The translations under genes and the position numbers were made by a program. A stretch of DNA of 62,390 nucleotides, taken from assembly GCA_014323785.1 (NCBI GenBank), contig JACONJ010000020.1, forward strand, positions 1-62,390, in the 5' to 3' direction. A model generated the notes under the pieces. The model was not told the origin of the DNA, made no database searches, and saw nothing but the letters and a program-made list of their open reading frames with translations. Positions 15,646 through 23,673 of the stretch are shown in pieces; the stretch's first letter is position 1; each line of letters opens with the position of its first letter. Source of the DNA: Paracoccaceae bacterium. Lineage in GTDB: Bacteria > Pseudomonadota > Alphaproteobacteria > Rhodobacterales > Rhodobacteraceae.

Positions 15646-17082
15646 ATGCCTGACCAGCCCCCCGTCATGCCGCAGAATATCGAGGCAGAACAGCAGCTGC
15701 TTGGGGCGATTCTGTTTTCAAACGACGTGCTGGATCGGGTGAACGATCTGATCACGCCCGCGCATTTTTACGACCCGGTGCATGCCGATATCTTTGCCGC
15801 CGCCAGCAGCCGTATCGGGCGCGGGCTGCACACGGATGCGGTGACACTGAAGAACGCCATGGCCGACCATCCGGGCCTGCAGGAACTGGGCGGGGCGGAA
15901 TACCTGCTGCGTCTGCAACTGGCGGCGGTGGCCACAAGTGCGGCCCGCGATTATGCCCACCTGCTGCACGATCTGGGCCTGCGGCGCGGCCTGATTGACC
16001 TGGGCGGGACCATTGCCGACCGGGCGCGGGCCATGCGCGATGGGGTTCCGCCCGATGATCAGATCATGCAGGCCGAAGCAGACCTGTTCCAGCTGGCCAC
16101 CAGTGGCACCCCCACCCGCAGGTTTCAGCCATTTGTGCGGGCCATGACCGACGCGGTAGAGATGGCCAACGCCGCCTACCAGCGCGATGGCAGCTTGTCG
16201 GGGATTGCCACGGGGCTGATTGATCTGGACCGAATTTTGGGCGGACTGCACGATTCCGATTTGCTGATTCTGGCCGGGCGGCCCGCCATGGGCAAGACAG
16301 CACTGGCCACCAACATTGCCTTTAACATCGCGCGACGCGGGCAGGCAGAGGGCGGTGGCACTGTCGGGATGTTCAGCCTGGAGATGTCTGCCGCGCAACT
16401 GGCCGGGCGGGTGCTGGCCGGGGCCGCGCAGGTGCCGTCGGACGCCATCCGCAAAGGCAATATGACCCAGGCAGAGTTTCAGCGCTTTCTGTATGCGGCG
16501 CAGGATTTGGAAGCTTGTCCGTTGTATATTGACGACACGCCCGCCCTGCCCGTCAGCCAGCTGGCGGCCCGCGCCCGGCGGCAAAAGCGCACATCCGAAG
16601 GGCTGGACGTGCTGATCATCGACTATCTGCAGCTGGTGCGCCCCAACAAGGCCAGGGAAAACCGCGTGAATGAAGTGGCCGAGATCACCGCAGGCCTTAA
16701 GGCCCTGGCAAAGGATTTGAACATTCCGGTGGTGGCACTGTCGCAGCTCTCGCGCCAGGTGGAATCGCGTGAGGATAAACGCCCGCAATTGGCGGACCTG
16801 CGCGAATCCGGGTCCATCGAACAGGACGCCGATGTGGTCATGTTCGTGTTTCGCGAGGAATACTACAAGGAACGCGAAAAGCCCGCTGAACACGACCTCC
16901 AGGCGACAGGGCAATGGCAGGCGGCGATGGAATCCCTGCACGGCAAGGCCGAGGTGATCATCGGTAAGCAACGCCACGGCCCCATCGGCACGGCAGAGCT
17001 CAGCTTTGATGGCCGTTTCACCCTGTTTGGCAACCTGGCCAAGCCGTGGCAGGGAACCGGCGACGCGCAGGATTTCAGATAA
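15646..17082 (+). CDS. dnaB: Replicative DNA helicase DnaB
   Basis: A ~478-residue hexameric replicative helicase. The N-terminal domain begins QNIEAEQQLLGAIL; the RecA-like domain has Walker A GRPAMGKTALATN (about residue 211), GMFSLEMSAAQL, Walker B LDVLIIDYLQL, VVALSQLSRQVE and QDADVVMFVFREEYY, with KQRHGPIGTAELSFD near the end. The start is doubtful: ATG 15646 and ATG 15667 have no ribosome binding site. ATG 15608 inside the repeat is in another frame and would join dnaB only if the C7 run had one more or two fewer C. No second dnaB is seen in the window. Confidence 0.95.
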   Translation: MPDQPPVMPQNIEAEQQLLGAILFSNDVLDRVNDLITPAHFYDPVHADIFAAASSRIGRGLHTDAVTLKNAMADHPGLQELGGAEYLLRLQLAAVATSAARDYAHLLHDLGLRRGLIDLGGTIADRARAMRDGVPPDDQIMQAEADLFQLATSGTPTRRFQPFVRAMTDAVEMANAAYQRDGSLSGIATGLIDLDRILGGLHDSDLLILAGRPAMGKTALATNIAFNIARRGQAEGGGTVGMFSLEMSAAQLAGRVLAGAAQVPSDAIRKGNMTQAEFQRFLYAAQDLEACPLYIDDTPALPVSQLAARARRQKRTSEGLDVLIIDYLQLVRPNKARENRVNEVAEITAGLKALAKDLNIPVVALSQLSRQVESREDKRPQLADLRESGSIEQDADVVMFVFREEYYKEREKPAEHDLQATGQWQAAMESLHGKAEVIIGKQRHGPIGTAELSFDGRFTLFGNLAKPWQGTGDAQDFR

Positions 17083-17178
17083 AAAGGTGCGATTCGGGGA
17101 TAATCTTGTTGAAACGGGCTTGACTGTGTGCTTGCATGATCAAAGATGGTCACAATGGAGAGCACAACGGAGATCAAA

Positions 17179-17484
17179 ATGTCACATGTCAGCCATTCGG
17201 CCCCGGAAAAGGTTGAGCTTGTCTACCGCGTTGTCGGCAAGACGCATGTCTTTTCTTCGCGGGGGATACAGGGCCTGGTGCATACCGGGAGCTCTGACCG
17301 AGAAACAGCGTTCCATAAGGTCATCGAGTGCCTGAACGCCCATGTCAGCTCAACCTGCGGACTGGATGCAAGATACAGGTGCGAGATGACATACGATGAG
17401 TTCGCGCGGCATGTGGACACTGTCGGAGATCTGCGGGGTAATTTCCTGACCATGCGGCGGCTTGATGCCCCATTGGCAGCCTAA
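17179..17484 (+). CDS. Hypothetical protein
   Basis: A 101-residue protein I do not recognise, starting MSHVSHSAPEKVELVYRVVG and containing HKVIECLNAHVSSTCG and FARHVDTVGDLRGNFLTMRR. No membrane segment. ATG 17179 follows CGGAG by 6 nt; ATGs at 17146 and 17155 are in frame but lack this site. It lies 96 bp after dnaB and could be co-transcribed with it. Confidence 0.55.
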   Translation: MSHVSHSAPEKVELVYRVVGKTHVFSSRGIQGLVHTGSSDRETAFHKVIECLNAHVSSTCGLDARYRCEMTYDEFARHVDTVGDLRGNFLTMRRLDAPLAA

Positions 17485-17917
17485 GCCGAAGGCCCGTATC
17501 GCGCATTGAACCGGACGTCCCGCCGTCAGAATATATGCATTAGACACAGTGGATTCCGACATTTGTAAAAATTGACATAAGAAATTCAAAATAGGGTATT
17601 GCATTATGTTTCGGGGTGTGTATTATGTGCTTATCAACTTTTCTCCATGGGTTGATACGGCGGGGGATCACGGCGTGGTAAACCGTGGCAACCATCCCCC
17701 GCTACCACATGGAGGTTATGGAGTTTGCGATGATTAAGTTTGACAGGGTGGGGGTGTCCTTTATCTGAAGGAAACAAAGCCCCGCCGCTAGCCATCCCAC
17801 TGACCGGGGGCTTCATGCGAGGGCATCGGGGTGGCGTACCCCCCCCCCGCACCGTGCCTTGCCGTGCACAGGAATCCCCGCTAGGGTGGGTAGATCACCA
17901 AAGCAGGTGCACAGGGC
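17485..17917 (+). other. Non-coding leader region before ribE
   Basis: This 433-bp gap contains an AT-rich part (17530-17640), the structured inverted repeat at 17660-17702, a possible 12-residue open frame at 17730-17768 (MIKFDRVGVSFI, with GGAG before it), and an AAGCCCC/GGGGCTT inverted repeat at about 17780-17813. I could not match it to the conserved FMN (RFN) riboswitch. It must supply the promoter for the ribE cluster, since ribD is now remote. Confidence 0.5.
17660..17702 (+). promoter_or_regulatory. Two-step inverted repeat, possible leader RNA structure
   Basis: GCGGGGGAT (17660-17668) pairs perfectly with ATCCCCCGC (17694-17702), and inside it CACGG (17669-17673) pairs with CCGTG (17683-17687), giving an extended hairpin with a small internal bulge. 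It lies 216 bp before ribE. It may be an attenuator, a protein-binding site or a transposon relic; no T-tract follows. Confidence 0.45.
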
Positions 17918-18508
17918 ATGTTCACGGGCATCATCACCGATATTGGCAGGGTTTTGGCCCTGGAACAGCGGGGCGATCTGCGCGTGCGAATCAGCACCAG
18001 CTCCACTACCGGCGGCATTGATATGGGAACCTCCATCGCCTGTGATGGCATATGCCTGACTGTCGTGGCTTTGGGCAGGGATTGGTTCGCGGCGGATATC
18101 TCGGCCGAGACAGTCGCCAGAACCAATGTCGGCGATTGGGCTTTGGGGCGCGGCGTGAACCTGGAACGCGCCCTGAAAGTGGGCGATGAATTGGGTGGGC
18201 ATATCGTCTCGGGCCATGTGGATGGCGTGGCGGAACTGATCAGCCTGGCCGATGCGGGGGGATCAACCCGCATGCGGTTCCGTGCGCCCCGGACCCTGGC
18301 GCGGTTCATCGCGCCCAAGGGCTCGGTGGCACTTAATGGTACCTCGCTGACCGTGAATGAGGTCAAAGGCACCGAGTTTGGCGTCAACATAATCCCGCAT
18401 ACCAAAGCGGTGACCACCTGGGGCAACCTTACCCCGGGCGACTGCGTCAACCTGGAAAACGACACGCTTGCCCGTTATGTTGCCCGGCTGCAGGAATGGA
18501 ACGGGTAA
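17918..18508 (+). CDS. ribE: Riboflavin synthase alpha subunit
   Basis: A 196-residue riboflavin synthase, which dismutates two 6,7-dimethyl-8-ribityllumazine into riboflavin. It shows two tandem lumazine-binding barrels: MFTGIITDIGRV and GTSIACDGICLTVV in the first, ALKVGDELGGHIVSGHVDG joining to LNGTSLTVNEVKGTEFGVNI and IPHT in the second. Length is standard. The gene opens the ribE-(unknown)-ribB-ribH-nusB operon. Confidence 0.96.
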   Translation: MFTGIITDIGRVLALEQRGDLRVRISTSSTTGGIDMGTSIACDGICLTVVALGRDWFAADISAETVARTNVGDWALGRGVNLERALKVGDELGGHIVSGHVDGVAELISLADAGGSTRMRFRAPRTLARFIAPKGSVALNGTSLTVNEVKGTEFGVNIIPHTKAVTTWGNLTPGDCVNLENDTLARYVARLQEWNG

Positions 18509-18520
18509 GGGGCAGCGGCG

Positions 18521-19093
18521 ATGGCCGGCATGGGGCATAATGGCGGTCCGACCATGGAACCGGGATTCGGCTTTCGCAAATATGCCTGGGGCCGGGCGCG
18601 GGCGGAGCTGCTCCCAAGCCTGCCCTTGCAAATCGTGCGCATTCGCGTGGCGCGGGCGCAGCGCTTGGGGCTGGATTACAAAACCTATGCCACGATCCGC
18701 GCCGCCTCGGGCCGGGATATCACGGGGTTTCTGTTTTCCGGCAATGCCCTGTCGATACGGCCGGGGCGGCTGGAACTGCCTGGGGCAGTCGGCCAGCGGC
18801 TGGCCGAACTGGACGGCGCGGCAGACCGGATCGTGGCCGTTTATGCGCCCGCCCATCCCGATGCGGTGCTGGCGGCAAACCCCGGACGTCTGGATTCGGC
18901 CGCCTCCGCCCCGGGCTTCACCGACAACTGGGCGACACTGCGCACCCGGATTCGCGCCGCCCTGCGGGGCCGCAACATGCCGCCCGATGGTGTGGTGCTG
19001 GTTGCCGCCACAACGGTGGAACGGGAATGGAGGGTTGCGGGCAAATTGGCAGGTGTTCTGGCCGTCGGGCAGATGTTTCACCCGGGCCCCTGA
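18521..19093 (+). CDS. Conserved hypothetical protein in the rib operon
   Basis: A 190-residue soluble protein between ribE and ribB, starting MAGMGHNGGPTMEPG and continuing FRKYAWGRARAELLPSLPLQ, LGLDYKTYATIRAASGRDI and FLFSGNALSI. I recall similar uncharacterised proteins at this place in other Rhodobacterales rib clusters, so a link to flavin metabolism is possible, but no motif names an activity. It starts 12 bp after ribE. The C-terminal half (LVAATTVEREWRVAGKLAGV) is predicted alpha/beta. Confidence 0.8.
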   Translation: MAGMGHNGGPTMEPGFGFRKYAWGRARAELLPSLPLQIVRIRVARAQRLGLDYKTYATIRAASGRDITGFLFSGNALSIRPGRLELPGAVGQRLAELDGAADRIVAVYAPAHPDAVLAANPGRLDSAASAPGFTDNWATLRTRIRAALRGRNMPPDGVVLVAATTVEREWRVAGKLAGVLAVGQMFHPGP

Positions 19094-19189
19094 CTTGCGG
19101 CGCACCCCGCCGGACCTTGCGGGCACACCTCTGGTCAACGGCATTCCGCCCCTGCTATATCACCGACCGCGACAGCATAAGGAAATGCC

Positions 19190-20326
19190 ATGTCCAGGCC
19201 GATCCCGTTTGAACGCCCCGCCCCCGCCAGGACGAACTGGGCCGATGCCATCTCTGCCACCGAAGAGGTCATCGAGGAGGCCCGCAATGGCCGCATGTTC
19301 ATTCTGGTCGATCACGAGGACCGGGAAAATGAAGGCGATTTGGTCATCCCCGCGCAGATGGCCACGCCCGAGGCGATCAATTTCATGGCCAGGGAGGGAC
19401 GCGGGCTGATCTGCCTAAGCCTGCCGGGGGCGCGGATCGATACCCTGGGCCTGCCGCTTATGGCCTCGCAGAACTCCTCGCGCCACGAGACCGCCTTTAC
19501 GATCTCGATCGAGGCGCGTGAGGGCATCAGCACTGGCATTTCCGCCCATGATCGCGCCCGCACGGTGGCCGTGGCGATCGATGCCTCGAAAGGGGCCGCT
19601 GATATTGCCACGCCGGGCCATGTCTTTCCCCTGCGCGCACGCGATGGCGGGGTGCTGGTGCGCGCCGGCCATACCGAGGCGGCGGTTGATATCGCGCGCC
19701 TTGCTGGCCTGAACCCCGCAGGCGTGATCTGCGAGATCATGAACGAAGATGGCACCATGGCGCGGCTGCCGGATTTGGTGGCCTTTGCGCAGCGGCATAA
19801 CCTGAAGATTGGCACAATCAGCGATCTGATTTCCTATCGCCGCCGCCATGACAATCTGGTCAAGGTTCGCACTGAACGGACCATCACCTCGGAATTCGGG
19901 GGTGAATGGACCTTGCGGATTTATACCGACCAGACCCAGGGGGCCGAACATATCGTCCTGATCAAGGGCGATATCGCCGCGCCCGGGCCGGTTTTGGTGC
20001 GGATGCATGCCATGGACCCGATGCTGGATATCGTCGGTGTCGGCGGTACCGGCCGCACGGGAAAGTTCGGTGATGCCATGCGGCTGATTGCCATGGAGGG
20101 CCGTGGCGTTCTGGTTCTGCTGCGCGACCTGCACATGAAGCTCAGCGCGGGGAACGCGGCCGCGCCCCGAACCTTGCGGCAATACGGGCTGGGGGCGCAG
20201 ATTCTCTCCTCTCTCGGGGTGTCCAGCCTGATCTTGATGACCAACTCCCCCAAACCCAGGGTGGTCGGGCTGGATGCCTATGGGCTGCAGATTGTCGGCA
20301 CCCGTGCAATCCCGGAGTGCGGCTGA
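19190..20326 (+). CDS. ribB: 3,4-dihydroxy-2-butanone 4-phosphate synthase with degenerate GTP cyclohydrolase II domain
   Basis: A 378-residue RibBA-shaped protein. The N-terminal ~220 residues are DHBP synthase, which makes the four-carbon precursor from ribulose-5-phosphate: ILVDHEDRENEGDLVIPAQ, FMAREGRGLICL, SQNSSRHETAFT and GHVFPLRARDGGVLVRAGHT. The C-terminal part has the GTP cyclohydrolase II fold outline (LRQYGLGAQILSSLGV, LTNSPKP-like LMTNSPKPRVVGLDAYGL) but none of the three zinc cysteines of GDVFGSxxCDCG, so that activity is expected to be absent. A separate RibA must exist elsewhere. ATG 19190 follows AAGGAA. Confidence 0.93.
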   Translation: MSRPIPFERPAPARTNWADAISATEEVIEEARNGRMFILVDHEDRENEGDLVIPAQMATPEAINFMAREGRGLICLSLPGARIDTLGLPLMASQNSSRHETAFTISIEAREGISTGISAHDRARTVAVAIDASKGAADIATPGHVFPLRARDGGVLVRAGHTEAAVDIARLAGLNPAGVICEIMNEDGTMARLPDLVAFAQRHNLKIGTISDLISYRRRHDNLVKVRTERTITSEFGGEWTLRIYTDQTQGAEHIVLIKGDIAAPGPVLVRMHAMDPMLDIVGVGGTGRTGKFGDAMRLIAMEGRGVLVLLRDLHMKLSAGNAAAPRTLRQYGLGAQILSSLGVSSLILMTNSPKPRVVGLDAYGLQIVGTRAIPECG

Positions 20327-20874
20327 TGACAGATGCGGTCCGTACCCCCCTTGCCCTGCCAGTGTTTGAAGCGCCGGTGAAGGTGCTGATTGTCATCGCA
20401 CCCTATTACACATCCATCGCCGAATTGCAGTTGACCGGGGCCAAATCCACGCTAGAGGGCGTGGGTGCAATATATGAGGTGATCAAGGTGCCGGGGGCCC
20501 TGGAAATCCCGACGGCCATCGGCATTGCCCGTAGGCATGCAAACCATGATGGCTATGTCGCGCTTGGCTGCGTGATCCGGGGCGAAACCACGCATTACGG
20601 AACGGTCTGCGCGGAATCCAATCGCGGCCTCACGCTGCTTGGCATGGCCGGGGCATGCATCGGAAACGGCATCCTGACAGTCGAGGATAATGGCCAGGCC
20701 CTGGCGCGCGCCGATCCCGCCGGGATGGATAAGGGCGGCGGTGCGGCAGCGGCGGCACTGCACCTGATCGCGGTGACACGGCATTTCGGCACACCCAAAG
20801 GCGGCATCGGTTTCAAACCCCGGGGCGCGGCGGGGCCGGTCGCAGGCAACAGCAAAGAATCGGCCCCGATATGA
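20326..20874 (+). CDS. ribH: 6,7-dimethyl-8-ribityllumazine synthase
   Basis: A 182-residue lumazine synthase, condensing the RibB product with the RibD product. Landmarks are VLIVIAPYYTSIAELQLTGA, VPGALEIPTAIG, GYVALGCVIRGETTHYGTVC and ILTVEDNGQALARA. The C-terminus carries an extra ~25-residue tail (GGIGFKPRGAAGPVAGNSKE). ATG 20326 overlaps the ribB stop by one base (TGATG), and the stop overlaps nusB by 4 bp. Confidence 0.95.
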   Translation: MTDAVRTPLALPVFEAPVKVLIVIAPYYTSIAELQLTGAKSTLEGVGAIYEVIKVPGALEIPTAIGIARRHANHDGYVALGCVIRGETTHYGTVCAESNRGLTLLGMAGACIGNGILTVEDNGQALARADPAGMDKGGGAAAAALHLIAVTRHFGTPKGGIGFKPRGAAGPVAGNSKESAPI

Positions 20875-21344
20875 CGCCCCCCCGCCCGAACGGGCCAGCG
20901 CTGCGCCGGATGAAATCCGCGGCCCGGCTTTATGCGGTGCAGGCACTGTTTCAGATGGAACAATCGGGCCAGCCGCTTGATACCGTCCGGCAAGAGTTTG
21001 AGACCTACCGCTTCGGTGAAAAGATCGACGGTGACGAAATGGCCGAAGGGCATACGGGGCTGTTCCGCCATCTGCTGGAACGCGCACTGACCTGTCAGGC
21101 CCGAATCGACCAGATGACCGACCGTGCGCTTGTCGACAAATGGCCCATCAACCGGATTGACCCGACCTTGCGTGCGCTCTTTCGGGCTGCTGGTGCGGAG
21201 CTGACCGGGGGGACCACCCCCCCGAAGGTTGTGATCACCGAGTTCGTCGAGGTCGCCCGCGCCTTCTTCCCCGAAGCGCGCACGCCGAAATTCGTCAACG
21301 CCGTGCTGGACCATATGGCACGCGAATCAGGGCCCGAACTGTAG
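20871..21344 (+). CDS. nusB: Transcription antitermination factor NusB
   Basis: A 157-residue all-helical NusB, part of the rRNA antitermination complex. Recognisable stretches are KSAARLYAVQALFQMEQSG, LVDKWPINRIDPTLRALFR and TPPKVVITEFVEVARAFF. It overlaps ribH by ATGA, matching the classic ribH-nusB pairing. The operon ends here; the next gene is a GC-poorer RTX gene. Confidence 0.95.
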   Translation: MTPPRPNGPALRRMKSAARLYAVQALFQMEQSGQPLDTVRQEFETYRFGEKIDGDEMAEGHTGLFRHLLERALTCQARIDQMTDRALVDKWPINRIDPTLRALFRAAGAELTGGTTPPKVVITEFVEVARAFFPEARTPKFVNAVLDHMARESGPEL

Positions 21345-21731
21345 CGGTGCGCAATAAACCCTTGAATCATGTGCGATCCGCCCTGAATCGGGGTGGGGGA
21401 TATTCTGGATGCAGGCTTGATCCGGCCCGGCTGGCTGCGAACCAGGCAGAACAGATCCGAATCGGTGCGGCGTCGAATCGGTCCTGGTTGCGCCCGTGGC
21501 CCCTGTGCTGTGGCGGAATTCGGGCCTGAAAGCGGGGGAAATTGGCCTTTGGGGGCCTCTGCTGGCAAAAAAGTTGCTGTTCAGGGCAAAAAAGTTGTTG
21601 CATTGGGTGGATTCGGTGCTTATTGTATACCTATGTGCGACAGGCGGGTTGCCTTTGGGCGGTTCTGCTGGCATTCTAACAACACAAGGATGGTGAATCA
21701 TGCCATCTAATCTTGCGAAAGGAAGACGACT
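21345..21731 (+). other. Non-coding region before the RTX gene
   Basis: No gene seen in this 387-bp gap. Composition becomes more AT-rich toward the right. A TTGCAT and a TATTGT spaced by 17 bp near 21598-21630 could be a weak promoter for the RTX gene. A good ribosome binding site, AAAGGAAG, sits just before 21732. No clear terminator for nusB was found. Confidence 0.45.
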
Positions 21732-23171
21732 ATGTATACGTTTACAATACCCAAGGTATACACAAACAATCACTATCTTTGGGATGGTGACCGTGTTGAA
21801 GATGCTTGGTCCACTCTTTCCGGATATATCGGCGGCATCGGTTCCACAGGTGATGATACCGTAGACAGTTCCGACTTTTTCACCGGGACATACGATGACA
21901 AGACCTACACATGGTGGCTCGGCTTCGATGGCAACGACTATGTGGATGCTTTTGTTCAGGGTCATTCCAAAGGATGGTATCAAGGCGGGTCTGGGCAAGA
22001 CACCATTTCCTACTCTGATGCCTTTCGCGGTGTGGACATCAACCTTCGCACAGAAAAAGCCCATTATGGTGAGCTTGGAAGGAATGTAAAGGACCACATC
22101 TCGGGCTTTGAGCATGTTGTTGGTTCCGCACATACCGACTACATTGAAGGGTCTGCCGGGAACAACCGTCTGGAAGGTGCAGGTGGTGATGATTCCATAA
22201 CAGGTGGTGATGGTGCTGATTCCTTTGTTTTTGGCAGAGGAAGTGGTCATGACTACATTAGTGATTTTGACGCAAGGGAAGGCGATAGCCTTGTCTTCAA
22301 GTTCAATCCTAGTGATTTGGAAGTTAACAAGCTCGTCACACACAGAGAGCTTGGTAACGAATATGACGACTCTGTGACTAAAAATCATGCCGTTGTGACT
22401 TGGGGTGATCCTGATGCTTCTGTCAGCTTTTGGTGGTACGGATGGGTTAACACACATGAACTAAGTGTTACCCAGAATGAAGATGGTGAATGGGTTGCAA
22501 CATGGAATGAGCCCGCGCCAGCACCTGAGCCCGCGCCAGCACCTGAGCCTGAGCCTGCACCGCAGCCAGAACCGGAGGCTGAAGTCACACCTGAACCCGC
22601 ACCTGCTGCGCCCAAGCCTGAGCCTGAGCCTGCACCGCAGCCAGAACCGGAGGCTGAAGTCACACCTGAACCCGCACCTGCTGCGCCCAAGCCCCAGTAT
22701 AAGGTGATCAAAGGGAATGGTAACAACAATTCGTTGGCAGGCACCAATGGCCGGGACTCGATAAATGGGTATGCCGGAAACGATAAAATCATCGGACGCA
22801 AGGAAGATGATATTATATCCGGCGGCAGTGGTGATGATTCCCTTGTTGGAAATCTCGGAAACGATACCCTTAGAGGGAACCGAAATGATGACACCCTTGT
22901 TGGTGGTCATGGAGATGATGTTTTGACTGGTGGTATGAATGCGGACACATTTGTGTTCAAAACCGGTCACGGAAATGACACCATCACCGACTTTGAAGAT
23001 GGCGTTGACCTGATATCCATCAAGGCAAGTGGAGTCGAGTTTGCTAACCTGATTATTTCAGGCACAAGCACGGATACAGACAGCGTTACTGTCGTCACAT
23101 GGGATGGTGGAACCATCACACTGGATGGTGTGGACTACACTGCCGTGACGGCGGATGACTTTGTGTTCTAA
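21732..23171 (+). CDS. RTX calcium-binding secreted protein
   Basis: A 479-residue protein with two sets of RTX nonapeptide-like repeats: GSAGNNRLEGAGGDDSITGG and DGADSFVFGRGSGHD at 155-190, and GYAGNDKIIG, GGSGDDSLVG, NLGNDTLRGN, GGHGDDVLTGG and NADTFVFKTGHGND at 345-425. They are separated by a Pro/Glu/Ala linker that includes a perfect duplication. It ends DGVDYTAVTADDFVF, typical of alphaproteobacterial type I secretion substrates; there is no N-terminal signal peptide. No transporter genes are nearby. Base composition is clearly more AT-rich than the flanking operons, suggesting transfer. The N-terminal 140 residues have no domain I recognise. Confidence 0.88.
   Translation: MYTFTIPKVYTNNHYLWDGDRVEDAWSTLSGYIGGIGSTGDDTVDSSDFFTGTYDDKTYTWWLGFDGNDYVDAFVQGHSKGWYQGGSGQDTISYSDAFRGVDINLRTEKAHYGELGRNVKDHISGFEHVVGSAHTDYIEGSAGNNRLEGAGGDDSITGGDGADSFVFGRGSGHDYISDFDAREGDSLVFKFNPSDLEVNKLVTHRELGNEYDDSVTKNHAVVTWGDPDASVSFWWYGWVNTHELSVTQNEDGEWVATWNEPAPAPEPAPAPEPEPAPQPEPEAEVTPEPAPAAPKPEPEPAPQPEPEAEVTPEPAPAAPKPQYKVIKGNGNNNSLAGTNGRDSINGYAGNDKIIGRKEDDIISGGSGDDSLVGNLGNDTLRGNRNDDTLVGGHGDDVLTGGMNADTFVFKTGHGNDTITDFEDGVDLISIKASGVEFANLIISGTSTDTDSVTVVTWDGGTITLDGVDYTAVTADDFVF
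22542..22691 (+). repeat. Perfect 75-bp tandem duplication in RTX linker
   Basis: 22542-22616 and 22617-22691 are identical 75-bp units, each encoding 25 residues of a Pro/Glu/Ala-rich linker (PEPEPAPQPEPEAEVTPEP plus APAAPK). Being in frame, copy-number change would only lengthen or shorten the spacer between the two RTX blocks. Confidence 0.93.
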
Positions 23172-23198
23172 GGGACACATGCCATAACACACAAATCA

Positions 23199-23225
23199 CG
23201 GCCCCTGAGCACACATCAGGGGCCG
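23199..23225 (+). terminator. Rho-independent terminator-like hairpin after RTX gene
   Basis: CGGCCCCTGA (23199-23208) pairs perfectly over 10 bp with TCAGGGGCCG (23216-23225), with a 7-nt loop, 28 bp after the RTX stop. The following TTGTCC is a short, imperfect T-tract. Confidence 0.7.
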
Positions 23226-23673
23226 TTGTCCATTTGCAGGGGGCGGGTGCGCCGTGCGGATATTCTGAACCCGAAACCCGAACATTCCTGTCAGCCAGAC
23301 GACACATTCCTTGAAACAGCCAGAATCACGCGGACGACCAGATACAGGGCCGCAAACAAGACCGAGATTTACGGATTCCGTGGAGATGACTACCTTAGCG
23401 GCAGTTTAAACACCGACGACTTGATCCAGTCACATCGCCGCCTCCCCAACGGCACATGACGTGTGCTGTACAGGACAAACCGCCCGATACCATACGGACA
23501 CCAACGGGCCGCGCAGATCATGGCAAAGGAGAGGGCCAGAATCAGCGGGGGCAGTGGTACTGGCACAAACGGGGGAAACAGAACCAGATATTCCATGCTG
23601 GCAAGGCGGATTCCAGCTGGGAACAAGGGGATCAGGTCTTAACCTTTGCAGTCCCTGGGCTGCGCCCGGGATT
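23226..23673 (+). pseudogene. RTX-like remnant in a non-coding gap
   Basis: An open stretch to 23459 contains TEIYGFRGDDYLSGSLNTDD, one RTX-like repeat without neighbours, and no plausible start or full domain. It looks like a decayed piece of an RTX gene related to the upstream one. From 23460 to the mlaF stop at 23674 I see no gene. Confidence 0.4.

Noticed and set aside
17485-17917. FMN riboswitch before ribE
   Set aside because: I looked for the conserved RFN blocks and did not find them; only generic hairpins are present.
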